Origin: Mycolicibacter nonchromogenicus
GTDB lineage: Bacteria; Actinomycetota; Actinomycetes; Mycobacteriales; Mycobacteriaceae
Assembly: GCF_002101775.1 (NCBI RefSeq)
Contig: NZ_LQPI01000039.1
Coordinates: forward strand, 62,001 to 126,000
Direction of reading: 5' to 3'
Length of the DNA: 64,000 nt
The translations under genes and the position numbers were made by a program. This document shows positions 16,956 through 26,464 of this stretch, one piece after another. Each line of letters begins with the position of its first letter. The first letter of the stretch is position 1. Below the pieces are notes generated by a model. The model had not been told where the DNA came from and ran no database searches. It saw nothing but the letters and a program-made list of their open reading frames with translations.

Positions 16956-18419
16956 ATGGGGACGGTCAAACCCCTTCGGGACATCCTTCCGCTGAAAGTC
17001 AGCCTGGTCGCGGCCACACTGGCCATGGTGGCCATCGGGCTGCTGGCGCAGGGGTATGCCGTGACCACGATTCTGCGGCACCGGTTGATCGGCAGGATCG
17101 ACGCCACGCTCACCGACGCCGCCCACGGCTGGGCCCTGGAACAGCGTGGTCGGACGCCATCGAGGACAGCGGATGACCCCCACCCCGGCCGGCCGCCGAC
17201 CAGCTTCTACGTCCGCGACGTCGACCCCGACGGCAGCATCTGGACGGTGGTCAACGACCAGAACGCCGAGCCGCTGCTGCCGCCGGACAACGACGTGGGA
17301 TCGGTGCCCGTCACGATCGGCTCCGTGGACGGCTCCGGTGTGCAGTGGCGGGCGTTGTCCGTACACGGGGAGAACGGCAGGCTGATCACGGTGGCCAGGG
17401 ATCTGTCGGACGCCCGGGCCACCCTGCGCTACTTGGCCTGGTGGCGGATGACGATCGGCGTCGGGGTCCTGTTGGTGCTCGGTGCCGCCGGCTATGTGGT
17501 GGTCAATCGCAGCCTGCGACCGTTGGCCGAGGTCGAACGGACGGCGGCGGCCATCGCTGCCGGTCAGTTGGACAGTCGCGTGCCCGAACGTGATCCGCGT
17601 ACCGAGGTCGGACGACTGACATTGGCGCTCAACGGCATGCTGGCGCAGATCCAGGAGGCGGTGGCCTCCTCGGTGGCCTCGGCGGAGAGTGCGCGGATCT
17701 CTGAGGAGCGGATGCGGCGCTTCATCACCGACGCCAGCCACGAACTGCGTACCCCGTTGACCACGATTCGCGGCTTCGCGGAGCTGTATCGGCAGGGCGC
17801 GGCCCGCGATGTGGAGCTGCTGATGTCGCGCATCGAAAGCGAAGCCCGCCGGATGGGCCTGCTCGTCGAGGACCTGCTGCTGCTGGCCAGAACCGATGCG
17901 CAGCGCCCCCTGGAGCGCCATTGGGTGGACCTGTTGGTGCTGGCCACCGACGCCGTGCACGATGCCCGGGCCACCGCACCGAATCGCGCCATTGAGCTGG
18001 AGGTCTTCGACGGCCCCGGCACGCCGGAGGTGCTCGGCGACGAGCCCCGGCTGCGGCAGGTGCTGAGCAACCTGGTCTCCAACGCGCTGCAGCACACCCC
18101 GGACGGGACCCCGATCACCGTGCGGGTCGGCACCGAGGGCGACGACGCCATCCTCGAGGTCGTCGACCAGGGGCCCGGAATGAGCGAGCAGGATGTGGAG
18201 CGGGCCTTCGAGCGGTTCTTCCGCACCGACTCGTCACGGGCGCGGGCCAGTGGCGGCACCGGATTGGGCCTGTCGATCGTCGACTCGCTGACCCGGGCGC
18301 ACAACGGCTCGGTGACCCTCAGCTCTCCGCCGGGGCAGGGCTGCACGTTCCGGGTCTCGCTGCCGCGTCATGCCGACACCTCAGCACGCGAGGCCGACCT
18401 GCCCGCTGAGATCGTCTGA
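16956..18419 (+). CDS. phoR: Sensor histidine kinase PhoR
   Basis: 487 residues, ATG 16956. TM1 (about 15-38), an extracytoplasmic sensor loop (about 39-160), TM2 (about 165-184) and a HAMP domain. The HisKA motif DASHELRTPLTT carries phospho-acceptor His262, followed by the HATPase domain with N-box LSNLVSNALQHTP, DQGPGMS and GGTGLGLSIV. It phosphorylates PhoP. The sensor loop is less conserved than the kinase core in the family. It lies 57 bases after phoP and is almost certainly co-transcribed with it. Confidence 0.96.
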   Translation: MGTVKPLRDILPLKVSLVAATLAMVAIGLLAQGYAVTTILRHRLIGRIDATLTDAAHGWALEQRGRTPSRTADDPHPGRPPTSFYVRDVDPDGSIWTVVNDQNAEPLLPPDNDVGSVPVTIGSVDGSGVQWRALSVHGENGRLITVARDLSDARATLRYLAWWRMTIGVGVLLVLGAAGYVVVNRSLRPLAEVERTAAAIAAGQLDSRVPERDPRTEVGRLTLALNGMLAQIQEAVASSVASAESARISEERMRRFITDASHELRTPLTTIRGFAELYRQGAARDVELLMSRIESEARRMGLLVEDLLLLARTDAQRPLERHWVDLLVLATDAVHDARATAPNRAIELEVFDGPGTPEVLGDEPRLRQVLSNLVSNALQHTPDGTPITVRVGTEGDDAILEVVDQGPGMSEQDVERAFERFFRTDSSRARASGGTGLGLSIVDSLTRAHNGSVTLSSPPGQGCTFRVSLPRHADTSAREADLPAEIV

Positions 18420-18422
18420 TTC

Positions 18423-18827
18423 TCAGCCCAGTTCGGCCAATGCGGCCTTGATCTTGGCCTGCGCCTCGTCCAGCGATTCCGCTGATGGATTGCGGTCCAC
18501 GCCGGCGAAGCCGAAGTCGGAAAGACTGCGGGTCGGAAAGACGTGGACGTGCAGGTGAGGGACTTCCAGGCCCGCGATGATCATCCCGGCCCGCTCGGTG
18601 TCGAACGCCGCACACACGGCTTTGCCGATCTTCTGCGCCACCGCCATCACCTGGGCGAACACGGCGCCGTCGACGTCCTGCCACTGGTCGATCTCGGCGC
18701 GGGGCACCACCAGCGTGTGGCCCTGGGTCATCGGCTCGATGGTCAGGAACGCGACGACGTCGTCATCTTCGTAGACGAACCGGCCCGGCAGTTCCCGGTT
18801 GATGATTTTGGTGAACACGGTGGTCAT
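18423..18827 (-). CDS. HIT family hydrolase (Rv0759c-like)
   Basis: 134 residues from ATG (complement 18825-18827), starting [15 protein letters not shown]; longer in-frame starts lie in the promoter of the divergent YceI gene. Histidine-triad motif HLHVHVFPT near residue 96, plus the [16 protein letters not shown] core, as in nucleoside-phosphoramidate hydrolases. It ends 3 bases from the phoR stop, convergent. Position and sequence match Mtb Rv0759c. Confidence 0.92.
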   Translation of the reverse strand: MTTVFTKIINRELPGRFVYEDDDVVAFLTIEPMTQGHTLVVPRAEIDQWQDVDGAVFAQVMAVAQKIGKAVCAAFDTERAGMIIAGLEVPHLHVHVFPTRSLSDFGFAGVDRNPSAESLDEAQAKIKAALAELG

Positions 18828-18939
18828 GGGATCAGCATATGCGCCGAGCACCACCCTGAACGGCCCGCTGCTGCGTATCATCGATGATGAGCTGATAGCC
18901 GTGGTGCAGGCTTGCCACGCCGGAGGCAGAGGAGATCAG

Positions 18940-19470
18940 ATGTCATCTGTCGCAACATTTCTCAGCAGTCCGAAGGCCGTGGGAACCTGGAAGCTGGATC
19001 CGGGACAGTCCAGCATCCGATTCGAGAACGGAACCATGTGGGGCGCGCTGAAGGTCCGCGGCGCCTTCACCGAATTCAGCGGCAGCGGCGAGATCAAGGA
19101 GGACAAGTCGGTCTCGGGCCGGGTCGACATCAAGGCCGCCTCGATCAATACCGGACTGAGCACCCGTGACCACGACCTGCGCCGATCGAACTTCTTCAAC
19201 ACCGACCTTTACCCCGACATCACCGTCGTGGTCACCGGTGGGGAGCCCGTCGGCGACGATATCGCCCGGTTGGACGCCGACCTGACCGTCAAGGGCATCA
19301 CCGGACCGCTGCCGCTGAAAGTCGAGGTGTCTCCGCTCAACGACGGTGGGGTACGGCTGACCACCGAGACGACCGTCACCCGCAAGCAGTTCGCGGTGGA
19401 AGGGAACTTTCTCGGCATGGTCGGCAACCGGACCAAGCTCAAGGCCAGCCTGGTGTTCCGACCCGCCTGA
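18940..19470 (+). CDS. YceI family protein
   Basis: 176 residues from ATG 18940 behind AGAGGAGA; the frame is open upstream into the promoter region. YceI-like lipocalin fold: GTWKLDPGQSSIRFEN, VSGRVDIKAASINTG, TRDHDLRRSNFFNTDLYPD and RKQFAVEGNF. YceI proteins bind amphiphilic or polyprenoid molecules. This one has no signal peptide, so it is likely cytoplasmic. It is a monocistronic gene divergent from the HIT gene and ends in a strong hairpin. It has no counterpart at this place in Mtb as I recall that locus. Confidence 0.9.
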   Translation: MSSVATFLSSPKAVGTWKLDPGQSSIRFENGTMWGALKVRGAFTEFSGSGEIKEDKSVSGRVDIKAASINTGLSTRDHDLRRSNFFNTDLYPDITVVVTGGEPVGDDIARLDADLTVKGITGPLPLKVEVSPLNDGGVRLTTETTVTRKQFAVEGNFLGMVGNRTKLKASLVFRPA

Positions 19471-19477
19471 TCGTTGA

Positions 19478-19518
19478 CTCTGCGCTCACCAGGAATGACG
19501 TGCCCGGTGAGCGCAGAG
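19478..19518. terminator. Hairpin between convergent YceI and adh genes
   Basis: Perfect 13-bp stem: CTCTGCGCTCACC (19478-19490) pairs with GGTGAGCGCAGAG (19506-19518) around a 15-base loop. It starts 7 bases after the YceI stop. No T run follows, as is common for mycobacterial terminators. It could act in both directions between the convergent genes. Confidence 0.7.
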
Positions 19519-19539
19519 ACAACCGATGATTTAGCGGTC

Positions 19540-19656
19540 GGCTCCGCCGCGCTAGCGGTCGGCGCAGCCTAAACGCCGACCCGCTTCGCCCGGCTCCGCC
19601 GCGCTAGTCGGCGCGGTCTTAACGCCGACCCGCTTCGCCCGGCTCCGCCGCGCTAG
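19540..19656. repeat. Tandem duplication of the adh 3' end
   Basis: A 36-base unit ending GCCGCGCTAG occurs exactly at 19572-19607 and 19621-19656. A third, shorter copy of its right half (GGCTCCGCCGCGCTAGCGG) begins at 19540. Each copy carries the CTAG that, in the rightmost copy, is the adh stop codon, so the gene end and its flank have been duplicated about every 50 bases. The repeats are not coding on either strand. Confidence 0.75.
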
Positions 19657-20780
19657 CGGTCGGCGTCGGTGTAGCGGATGATGCCGCGAATGTTCTTGCC
19701 GTCCAGCATGTCCTGGTAGCCCTCGTTGATCTGCTCCAGCTTGTACTGGCGGGTCACCATGTCGTCCAGGTTCAGCTTGCCGACCTTGTACATCGACAAC
19801 AGCTGCGGGATGTCGTACTGCGGGTTTCCGCCGCCGAAGATGGTGCCCTGCAGATTCTTCTGCAGCAGTGTCAGCATCGCCAGGTTGAGCGTGACCTGAT
19901 TGTCGAGCATGGAGCCCATCGCGGTGAGCACGCAGGTGCCGCCCTTGGCGGTCAAGATCATGTAGTTGTCGATGTCGGCGCCGTGCACCTCACCGACGGT
20001 GACGATCACCTTGTGGGCCATCAGGCCGGCGGTGACCTCCATGATGCCGCCCATCGCGGCGAAGATGTCGGGGTAGACGTGGGTGGCTCCGAACTTCAGC
20101 GCCTGGTCGCGCTTCCAGTCCACCGGGTCGATGACGAAGATGTTGCGGGCGCCGGCGTTGACCGCGCCCTGCAGGGCCGACATGCCCACTCCGCCGACGC
20201 CGACGATCGCGACGTCCTCACCCGGGCGGATGTCGGCGCTGCGGACAGCCGACCCGTAGCCGGTGGTGACGCCGCAGCCGACCAGGCAGGCCACCTCGAA
20301 CGGAATCGATGGGTCGATCTTCACCACCGAGGACTTGTGCACCACCATCCACGGCGAGAATGTGCCGAGCAGGGTCATCGGGTAGACGCCCTGGCCGCGT
20401 GCGGTGACACGGAAGGTGCCGTCGCTGACCGCCACGCCGTTGAGCAGGCCGGCGCCCAGGTCGCACAGGTTGCGCATTCCAGACTGACAGGTCGGACAGC
20501 TGCCACATGACGGGATGAAGGACAGCACCACGTGGTCGCCGGGGGCGATGTCTTCAACCCCTGGTCCGACCTCGGTGACGATGCCGGCGCCCTCGTGCCC
20601 ACCGAGAACCGGGAAGCCGGCCATCGGGATGCTGCCGGTCATCAGGTGGTGGTCGGAGTGGCACATACCGGCCGCCTCCATCTGAATCTTGACCTCGTCT
20701 TTCTGGGGCTCACCGATCTCGATCTCCTCGACCGACCACGGCTTGTTGAACTCCCAGAGCAACGCACCCTTTGTCTTCAC
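19653..20780 (-). CDS. adhB: Zinc-dependent alcohol dehydrogenase (AdhB/Rv0761c-like)
   Basis: 375 residues from GTG 20780 (VKTKGALLWEF), the length of Mtb AdhB; an adjacent GTG at 20783 is equally placed behind AGGAAAG. Medium-chain dehydrogenase: catalytic-zinc Cys/His in GMCHSDHH and GGHEGAGIV, structural-zinc cysteines in PSCGSCPTCQSGMRNLC, and NAD motif VGVGGVG. Class III-like layout. It belongs to the cyp51 cluster, where it may oxidise a sterol-derived alcohol; the substrate is unproven. It is the last gene of the minus-strand run from tetR. Confidence 0.93.
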   Translation of the reverse strand: MKTKGALLWEFNKPWSVEEIEIGEPQKDEVKIQMEAAGMCHSDHHLMTGSIPMAGFPVLGGHEGAGIVTEVGPGVEDIAPGDHVVLSFIPSCGSCPTCQSGMRNLCDLGAGLLNGVAVSDGTFRVTARGQGVYPMTLLGTFSPWMVVHKSSVVKIDPSIPFEVACLVGCGVTTGYGSAVRSADIRPGEDVAIVGVGGVGMSALQGAVNAGARNIFVIDPVDWKRDQALKFGATHVYPDIFAAMGGIMEVTAGLMAHKVIVTVGEVHGADIDNYMILTAKGGTCVLTAMGSMLDNQVTLNLAMLTLLQKNLQGTIFGGGNPQYDIPQLLSMYKVGKLNLDDMVTRQYKLEQINEGYQDMLDGKNIRGIIRYTDADR

Positions 20781-20922
20781 CACGAACCTGCTTTCCTGTT
20801 GAATTACCGGACGCCCGGCAGTCACCTGCTCGGAGCCTATAACCCCCTACGGGGCGGCGGGAAGGTTCGTCAGAACGCCGTCGAACCCCTAGACTCACCC
20901 GCCGGGTCGCGCTGCCGACGGC

Positions 20923-22164
20923 CTAGCCGTGGTAGGCGACCTGCAGTTCTTTGATGCCGTTGATCCAGCCGGAGCGCAGTCGCTGCGGCTCGGCCAGCTT
21001 CGCGATATCGGGAAGCTGGTTGGCGATTTCGTCGAAGATCAGCCGGATCTCCATCCGGGCCAGGTTGGCGCCGATGCAGTAGTGGGTGCCCTGCCCGCCG
21101 AACGCCAGGTGCGGGTTGGGGTCGCGCAGGATGTCGAAACTGAACGGACGGTCGAAAACCTCTTCGTCGAAGTTGGCCGAGCTGTAGAACAGCCCGACCC
21201 GCTGCCCCTTGCCGATGGCCACCCCGCCGAGTTCGGTGTCGACCTTGGCGGTGCGCTGGAAGCAATGCACCGGGGTCGCCCAGCGCACGATCTCATCGAC
21301 CGCGGTCTCGGGCCGCTGCCGCTTGTAGAGCTCCCACTGATCGGGATTCTCGGCGAAGGCATTGATGCCGTGCGTCATGGCGTTGCGGGTGGTCTCGTTG
21401 CCGGCCACCGCCAGCAGGATGACGAAGAACGCGAACTCGGTCTCGCCGAGCGATTCGCCGTCGATATCAGCCTGGACCAGTCGGGTGACGATGTCGTCGG
21501 CCGGGCAGCGCCGCCGTTGTTCGGCCATCGTGTAGGCATAGCCCATCAACTCGGCGTTGGCCATCGCCGGATCGCAGTCGAAATCCGGGTCATCGGTGTT
21601 CATGATCAGGTTGGTCCAGTGGAACAACCGCTCGCGGTCAGCCTCGGGAACCCCGAGCAGATCAGCGATCGCCAGCAGGGGCAGTCGCATCGCGATGTCG
21701 TCGACAAAGTTGCCGCTGTCCTTCTCGGCTGCCGCCGCGACGATCTCGCGGGCCGACTGGGCCAGCTTCTCCTCCAGGGCGCCGACGGAGCGGGGCGTGA
21801 ACAGCCGTGACACCAACTTGCGCAGGCGAGTGTGCTCGGGCGGGTCGTGGTTGATCAACAGCGCCTTGGTCAGATCCAGCTGGTCGGCGGTGATGCCGTC
21901 GGGAAGCCGCATGACCGCGCCCTTGGCGTTGGTCGACCACACCTCGTTGTCACGCGAGATCTCTTTGATGTGTTGGTGTTTGCTGATGACCCAGTAGCCA
22001 CCGTCATCGAAGATGTTGCTGTGCGCGGGCTGCTCGTTCCACCAGATGGGCGCCGTCTTGCGCAGCTGGGCGAACTCGGTGATCGGCATACCCTGAAGCA
22101 GGACATCCGGATCGGTGAAGTCGAAGCCCGAACCGAACGGACAAGCAGATTGCGTTGATGTCAA
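20923..22164 (-). CDS. Cytochrome P450, CYP125-like
   Basis: 413 residues if started at TTG 22164 (TSTQSACPFGSGFDF), which has AAAGGTG about 9 bases upstream; GTG 22194 is the longer alternative. I-helix motif AVAGNETTRN, K-helix ExxR within DEIVRWATP, and heme-binding FGGQGTHYCIGANLAR with the axial Cys. The N-terminal GFDFTDP...PIWWNE and ExF/SANFDEEVF segments closely resemble CYP125, the cholesterol C26/C27 hydroxylase. It sits inside the cyp51 cluster between adhB and the SnoaL-like gene, where Mtb has no P450. A sterol or steroid substrate is inferred. Confidence 0.88.
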   Translation of the reverse strand: MTSTQSACPFGSGFDFTDPDVLLQGMPITEFAQLRKTAPIWWNEQPAHSNIFDDGGYWVISKHQHIKEISRDNEVWSTNAKGAVMRLPDGITADQLDLTKALLINHDPPEHTRLRKLVSRLFTPRSVGALEEKLAQSAREIVAAAAEKDSGNFVDDIAMRLPLLAIADLLGVPEADRERLFHWTNLIMNTDDPDFDCDPAMANAELMGYAYTMAEQRRRCPADDIVTRLVQADIDGESLGETEFAFFVILLAVAGNETTRNAMTHGINAFAENPDQWELYKRQRPETAVDEIVRWATPVHCFQRTAKVDTELGGVAIGKGQRVGLFYSSANFDEEVFDRPFSFDILRDPNPHLAFGGQGTHYCIGANLARMEIRLIFDEIANQLPDIAKLAEPQRLRSGWINGIKELQVAYHG

Positions 22165-22263
22165 GACGAACACCTTTGGTTGTCGCTGAAGCACATGGTG
22201 GCTAGGTGTATGACGAAATGTCCAACCGATCGTACGGCGAGTTCTCCCGGCGTGAGTTGCGTT

Positions 22264-22818
22264 CTACCAGAGTGGAACCGGTGATTTTCCCAGCGGGTAG
22301 TAGCCGGGAAGCCTCTCGCCGGCCAGGCTCCGCTCGATGCGCTTCTGCATGCCCTTGGAGAGCTTGCCGGCGGTCATCAGATCCAGGTAGAGCTTCTGGA
22401 CGTGACCGAAGTCGAAGAAGTCACGCTGCCACTCGATGAGCGGCGACCCGCCTTTGTCGGTGAGCCGAAACCAGCTGCCGCCGATCCCGTAGATCTCCGA
22501 CTGGCCGCCGTCGGCGTCCGTCGCCACCTGCTTCCAGAAGCCGACGATCTCGCCCTGCTTGTCGTCGATGAGCACCCGTTGGTAGGGGTACTGCCAGTTG
22601 TCCAGTCCCTGCATCTCCAGGCCCAGGGCGATATCGCGGATCTCATCGATCCCGACGCACATCACGTCCTCTTTGGGGCCGATATTCCAGCCGTAGGTGG
22701 CGTCATCGGCGTAGAAGTCGGCCAGCGGCCGCCAGTCGCCGGCCGCTTCGGCGTCGCGATTGGCCTGCAGCCAGCGCTCGACGAAGTCTTCGAGTTGTTC
22801 GCGGGGAAAAGACGCCAT
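22264..22818 (-). CDS. SnoaL-like protein (Rv0762c-like)
   Basis: 184 residues from ATG 22818 (AGGA about 7 bases upstream); a TTG at 22824 overlaps the ferredoxin stop. NTF2/SnoaL-type fold suggested by WLQANRDAEAAGDWRPLADFYADDATY and by GGSWFRLTDKGG...IEWQRDFFDFGHV. The family includes isomerases and small-molecule-binding proteins. It is translationally close to the ferredoxin gene and holds the Rv0762c position of the Mtb cyp51 cluster. Function unknown. Confidence 0.8.
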   Translation of the reverse strand: MASFPREQLEDFVERWLQANRDAEAAGDWRPLADFYADDATYGWNIGPKEDVMCVGIDEIRDIALGLEMQGLDNWQYPYQRVLIDDKQGEIVGFWKQVATDADGGQSEIYGIGGSWFRLTDKGGSPLIEWQRDFFDFGHVQKLYLDLMTAGKLSKGMQKRIERSLAGERLPGYYPLGKSPVPLW

Positions 22819-22820
22819 GT

Positions 22821-23045
<225 letters not shown>

Positions 23046-24401
23046 TCACTTGCCGCGCCGGCGGTAGCGCACCTTGGCCGGGCGGGCCAACTGCACCACC
23101 ATCTTGGAATGGTCGTTGCGGTAGCTCTCGGGCGGCTGCGACATCTCGAACTCATACTCGCGCAGCAGAACCGAGAAGATCGCCTTGATCTGCATGGTGG
23201 CGAACGCCGCCCCCACGCAGCGGTGCCGCCCGGCGCCGAAGGGGATCCACGTCCAGCGGTGGATGACGTCTTCCTCGCGGGGTTCGTTGTAGCGGTCCGG
23301 AACGAAATCGTTGGGCTCGGGGAAGTTCTCCGGTATCCGGTTGGAGACCGCCGGAGAGGCCGCCACCATGTCGCCATCGTGAATCGGGTAGCCGCCGACC
23401 TCGAACTCACCCCTGGCCACCCGCATCAAGATGATCAGCGGCGGGTGCAGGCGCAGCGTCTCCTTGAGCACGTTCTCCAGATTCGGGATCTGGCGCAGCG
23501 CATGGAAACTCACCTCGCCGCCATCGGCATACAGCTCGTCGAGTTCGGCGATCACCGCGGCGTGGGCCTCCGGGTGGCGCAGCATCTCGATCAGCGTCCA
23601 TGCGCTGGTCCCCGAGCTGGTGTGGTGCCCGGCGAACATCATCGAGATGATGATTCCGGTGATCTCGTCGGCGGAGAACCGTGGATTGCCGTTCTCGTCG
23701 GGGATCGACACCATGACGTCGATCATGTCCCGCCGCCTCTTGTCGGTCTCCGGTTTGGCCAGCCGGCCGTTCATGATGCCCTGTACCAGTTCGACCAGCT
23801 TGACCCGGGCCTCGTCGCGGCGACGGAAGCTCTCGATCGGCAGGTACGGGTCGACGTAGCACAGCGGGTCGGTGCCGTTCTCCAGCTCGTAATACAGGTG
23901 GGCGAACCGGCTGTCGAGCTCTTCGCGGAACTTTCGCCCGATGAGGCACGCCGTCGAGGTGTAGATGGTCAGCTCGGCGAAGAACTCCAGCAGATCGATC
24001 TCACCCTCGTCGCCCCAGTCGGCGATCATCTGCCGCACCTCATGCTCGATGGTGCTGGCGTGGCGTTTCATGTGCTCGCCGCGAAGCGCGGTGTTGTGCA
24101 ACATCTCCGCACGTCGCTCCGGCGGCGCGTCGAACACCACGCCGTTGCCGAAGATCGGGGTCATGAAGGGATAGGCGGCGGCTTGGTCGAGCTCGTCGTC
24201 GGTGGAGCGGAAGAAGAACTCGTTGGCCTCGGCTCCGGTCAACAGCACGACCTTGCGGCCGGCGAGGTCGAACCAGCCGACATCACCGCATTCGTCGCGC
24301 ACGCGCTGCATCAGCGCGATCGGATCGGTCCGGAACTCTTCGAGGTGGCCGTGCTCGGCTTCGCCTCCGGATACCCGGGGAACCTCGGTGGTGACACTCA
24401 T
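23046..24401 (-). CDS. cyp51: Sterol 14-alpha-demethylase CYP51
   Basis: 451 residues, the length of Mtb CYP51. Family hallmarks: B'-region AAAYPFMTPIFGNGVVFDA, I-helix MMFAGHHTSSGTSAW, ExxR in KETLRLHPP, and heme signature PFGAGRHRCVGAAFA with Cys395. CYP51 removes the 14-alpha methyl of sterols in three oxidation steps; its natural substrate in mycobacteria is unsettled. The start ATG overlaps the stop of the upstream SDR (ATGA), and the ferredoxin follows. Confidence 0.97.
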   Translation of the reverse strand: MSVTTEVPRVSGGEAEHGHLEEFRTDPIALMQRVRDECGDVGWFDLAGRKVVLLTGAEANEFFFRSTDDELDQAAAYPFMTPIFGNGVVFDAPPERRAEMLHNTALRGEHMKRHASTIEHEVRQMIADWGDEGEIDLLEFFAELTIYTSTACLIGRKFREELDSRFAHLYYELENGTDPLCYVDPYLPIESFRRRDEARVKLVELVQGIMNGRLAKPETDKRRRDMIDVMVSIPDENGNPRFSADEITGIIISMMFAGHHTSSGTSAWTLIEMLRHPEAHAAVIAELDELYADGGEVSFHALRQIPNLENVLKETLRLHPPLIILMRVARGEFEVGGYPIHDGDMVAASPAVSNRIPENFPEPNDFVPDRYNEPREEDVIHRWTWIPFGAGRHRCVGAAFATMQIKAIFSVLLREYEFEMSQPPESYRNDHSKMVVQLARPAKVRYRRRGK

Positions 24402-25225
24402 GACGGCATTCCTTCCTCGCCCAGCTGCAGGTGATGGCGATCGGAGGCAGTTTCAAGCAGCGGGGCTTCGGGCTGCACCTCCATGTCGACGATGTGTGCG
24501 CCACGAGGAGTTTCGGCGACGAACGCGATGGCGCGAGCCAGGTCCTCGGGGCGGAGAAAGTAGCTGTGCCGAGCCTGGCCCCATTTGGCCCAGTCCTCCA
24601 GCATCGGCCCCACCTGCTCGGCCGACAGGTTCCAGCCCATCTCGGTCAGCGTCGGACCGGGGTGGACGATCGACGCACGTACTCCGGTGCCCTCCAACTC
24701 CATCCGCAGATTGCGCACCATCGCGACCAGTGCGGCTTTGGCCGCGCCGTAGGCCCCCATATGCGGACGCTGCTGCAGTGCCACGTCGGAGCCGACGAAG
24801 ATCACGTCGCCGCGCCGGCGGGCGACCATGTCCGGCAGCACCGCGGTGGCCACCCGGTTGGCGCCGACCAGATGCACCTGAATCTGATTGTTGAAAGCCT
24901 CGGTGGGCAGCTCGTGAATGCGTCCGGGCAGCATGTCGCCGGCGCCGGAGACCAACAACTCGATCTCGCCGAGCGCGTCGATACTCTGTGCCACAAAAGA
25001 CTTGACGGAATCCGGGTCGGTCACATCCAGACTGAATGCCACCGCCTCGCCGCCGTTGTCGCGGATCTTGCTGACCAGAGCGGCGAGCTTTTCGGTACGT
25101 CGAGCGCCGAGGGCGACCGGGAATCCGCGGCGTGCCAACTCTTCTGCGGTGGCGGCGCCGATGCCCGAGGATGCACCCGTGACGATCGCGGGGCGCCGGG
25201 CCGGGGGTGGGTCGAAGCGTGGCAC
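24398..25225 (-). CDS. SDR family oxidoreductase (Rv0765c-like)
   Basis: 275 residues from GTG 25225, which directly follows the cyp123 stop (TAAGTG). Classical SDR: TGASSGIG, the NNAG-equivalent SGAG, Ser in VGSD, and YGAAK (Tyr-x3-Lys). The C-terminal half (VHPGPTLTEMGWNL) is typical of this mycobacterial subgroup. Co-transcription between cyp123 and cyp51 suggests it acts on the same sterol or lipid intermediate, probably as an oxidase of a P450-made alcohol; that is inferred. Confidence 0.9.
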   Translation of the reverse strand: MPRFDPPPARRPAIVTGASSGIGAATAEELARRGFPVALGARRTEKLAALVSKIRDNGGEAVAFSLDVTDPDSVKSFVAQSIDALGEIELLVSGAGDMLPGRIHELPTEAFNNQIQVHLVGANRVATAVLPDMVARRRGDVIFVGSDVALQQRPHMGAYGAAKAALVAMVRNLRMELEGTGVRASIVHPGPTLTEMGWNLSAEQVGPMLEDWAKWGQARHSYFLRPEDLARAIAFVAETPRGAHIVDMEVQPEAPLLETASDRHHLQLGEEGMPS

Positions 25226-26464
25226 TTATGCCTCCTTGACGGTGATCGGCAGGTCGGCGAAGCCGCGCACGTTGGATGAATGCACCCGCACGGCGTTGGC
25301 CTCATCGACCTGGTAGTCGCTGATCCGGTTGAACAGTTCGTCCAGCGCCACCCTGGCTTCCATGCGGGCCAGGTGTGCGCCGAGACAGAAGTGGGCACCG
25401 CTGCCGAAGCTGAGCAGCTTGGAGCCGATGTCGCGGCCGATCCGGAATTCGTCGGGGTCGTCGAAGACCCGCTCGTCGCGGTTTCCGGAACCGGGCAACA
25501 GCAGCACCACCGAGTCGGCCGGAATGGTGATGCCGTGCAGCGTGTAGTCCTCGGCGACCGTGCGGGCCAGGATCTGGCTGGGCGTGTCGTAGCGCAGGGT
25601 CTCCTCGACCCACAGCGGGATCCGCGAGCGGTCGGCGAACACCGAAGTCAGCTGGTCACGGTTGCGATGACCCCAGTAGATGGAGCTGCCGAGCAGCTTG
25701 GTGGTGGTCTCGTTGCCCGCGATCACCATCAGGAACAAGAACGCCAGAATCTCCTGGTCGCCGAGTCGGTCGCCGTCGACCTCGGTCTGCAGCAGTGCTG
25801 ACGTCAGGTTGTCGGCCGGGTTCTTCTTGAAGTCGGCGATCATCGCGTTGTAGTAGGTCATCAGGTCCACCGAGGCCTGAATCGCCGATTGGGGCACATC
25901 GGTCACCCCTTCTTCGCGGTGCAGCACCCCGTCGGCGAGTTCCCGGATCCGGGCCCGGTCGGCCTCGGGTACACCCATCAGCTCGGAGATGACGTCCATC
26001 GGCAGCTTGCCGGCGAAGTCATTGACGAAGTCGAACGAGCAGGTGCCGTCGGAGCCGGGCTGGATCGCGTTGTCGAGGTGCTGGCGCGCCAGCCGAACGA
26101 CCTGAGGTTCGAGCTCGCGGATCCGGCGCGGGGTGAAACCCTTGGACACCAGCGTGCGCAGGCGCAGGTGCGCAGGATCGTCCATCGCCAAGAACGACAT
26201 CACCAGCTGGGCGTGGGGGCCGCGGGAGACCGGGTCCAGCGATACCCCGTCCCGGTTGGACAGCGCTTCGCTGTTGCGGAACCCGTGCAGCACATCCTGA
26301 TGGCGCGAGATCGCCCAGAAGTCGAGCTCGTCATTGCGATACACCGGGGCCTCGTCGCGCAGGCGCCGGTAATAGGGGAACGGATCCTCGTGGAAGTCGT
26401 AGTCGTACGGGTTGAGGACCGGCGGGTTGGAAGTCTCGGACGTTACGGCCTGCAGGGCCATCAT
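25226..26464 (-). CDS. cyp123: Cytochrome P450 CYP123
   Basis: 412 residues from ATG 26464 (ATGA overlap with the tetR stop; the next codon is also ATG). I-helix VIAGNETTTKLL, ExxR in EETLRYDTP, heme signature [15 protein letters not shown]. Same position as Mtb Rv0766c (cyp123), for which the substrate is unknown. First enzyme gene after the TetR regulator in the minus-strand operon. Confidence 0.92.
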   Translation of the reverse strand: MMALQAVTSETSNPPVLNPYDYDFHEDPFPYYRRLRDEAPVYRNDELDFWAISRHQDVLHGFRNSEALSNRDGVSLDPVSRGPHAQLVMSFLAMDDPAHLRLRTLVSKGFTPRRIRELEPQVVRLARQHLDNAIQPGSDGTCSFDFVNDFAGKLPMDVISELMGVPEADRARIRELADGVLHREEGVTDVPQSAIQASVDLMTYYNAMIADFKKNPADNLTSALLQTEVDGDRLGDQEILAFLFLMVIAGNETTTKLLGSSIYWGHRNRDQLTSVFADRSRIPLWVEETLRYDTPSQILARTVAEDYTLHGITIPADSVVLLLPGSGNRDERVFDDPDEFRIGRDIGSKLLSFGSGAHFCLGAHLARMEARVALDELFNRISDYQVDEANAVRVHSSNVRGFADLPITVKEA

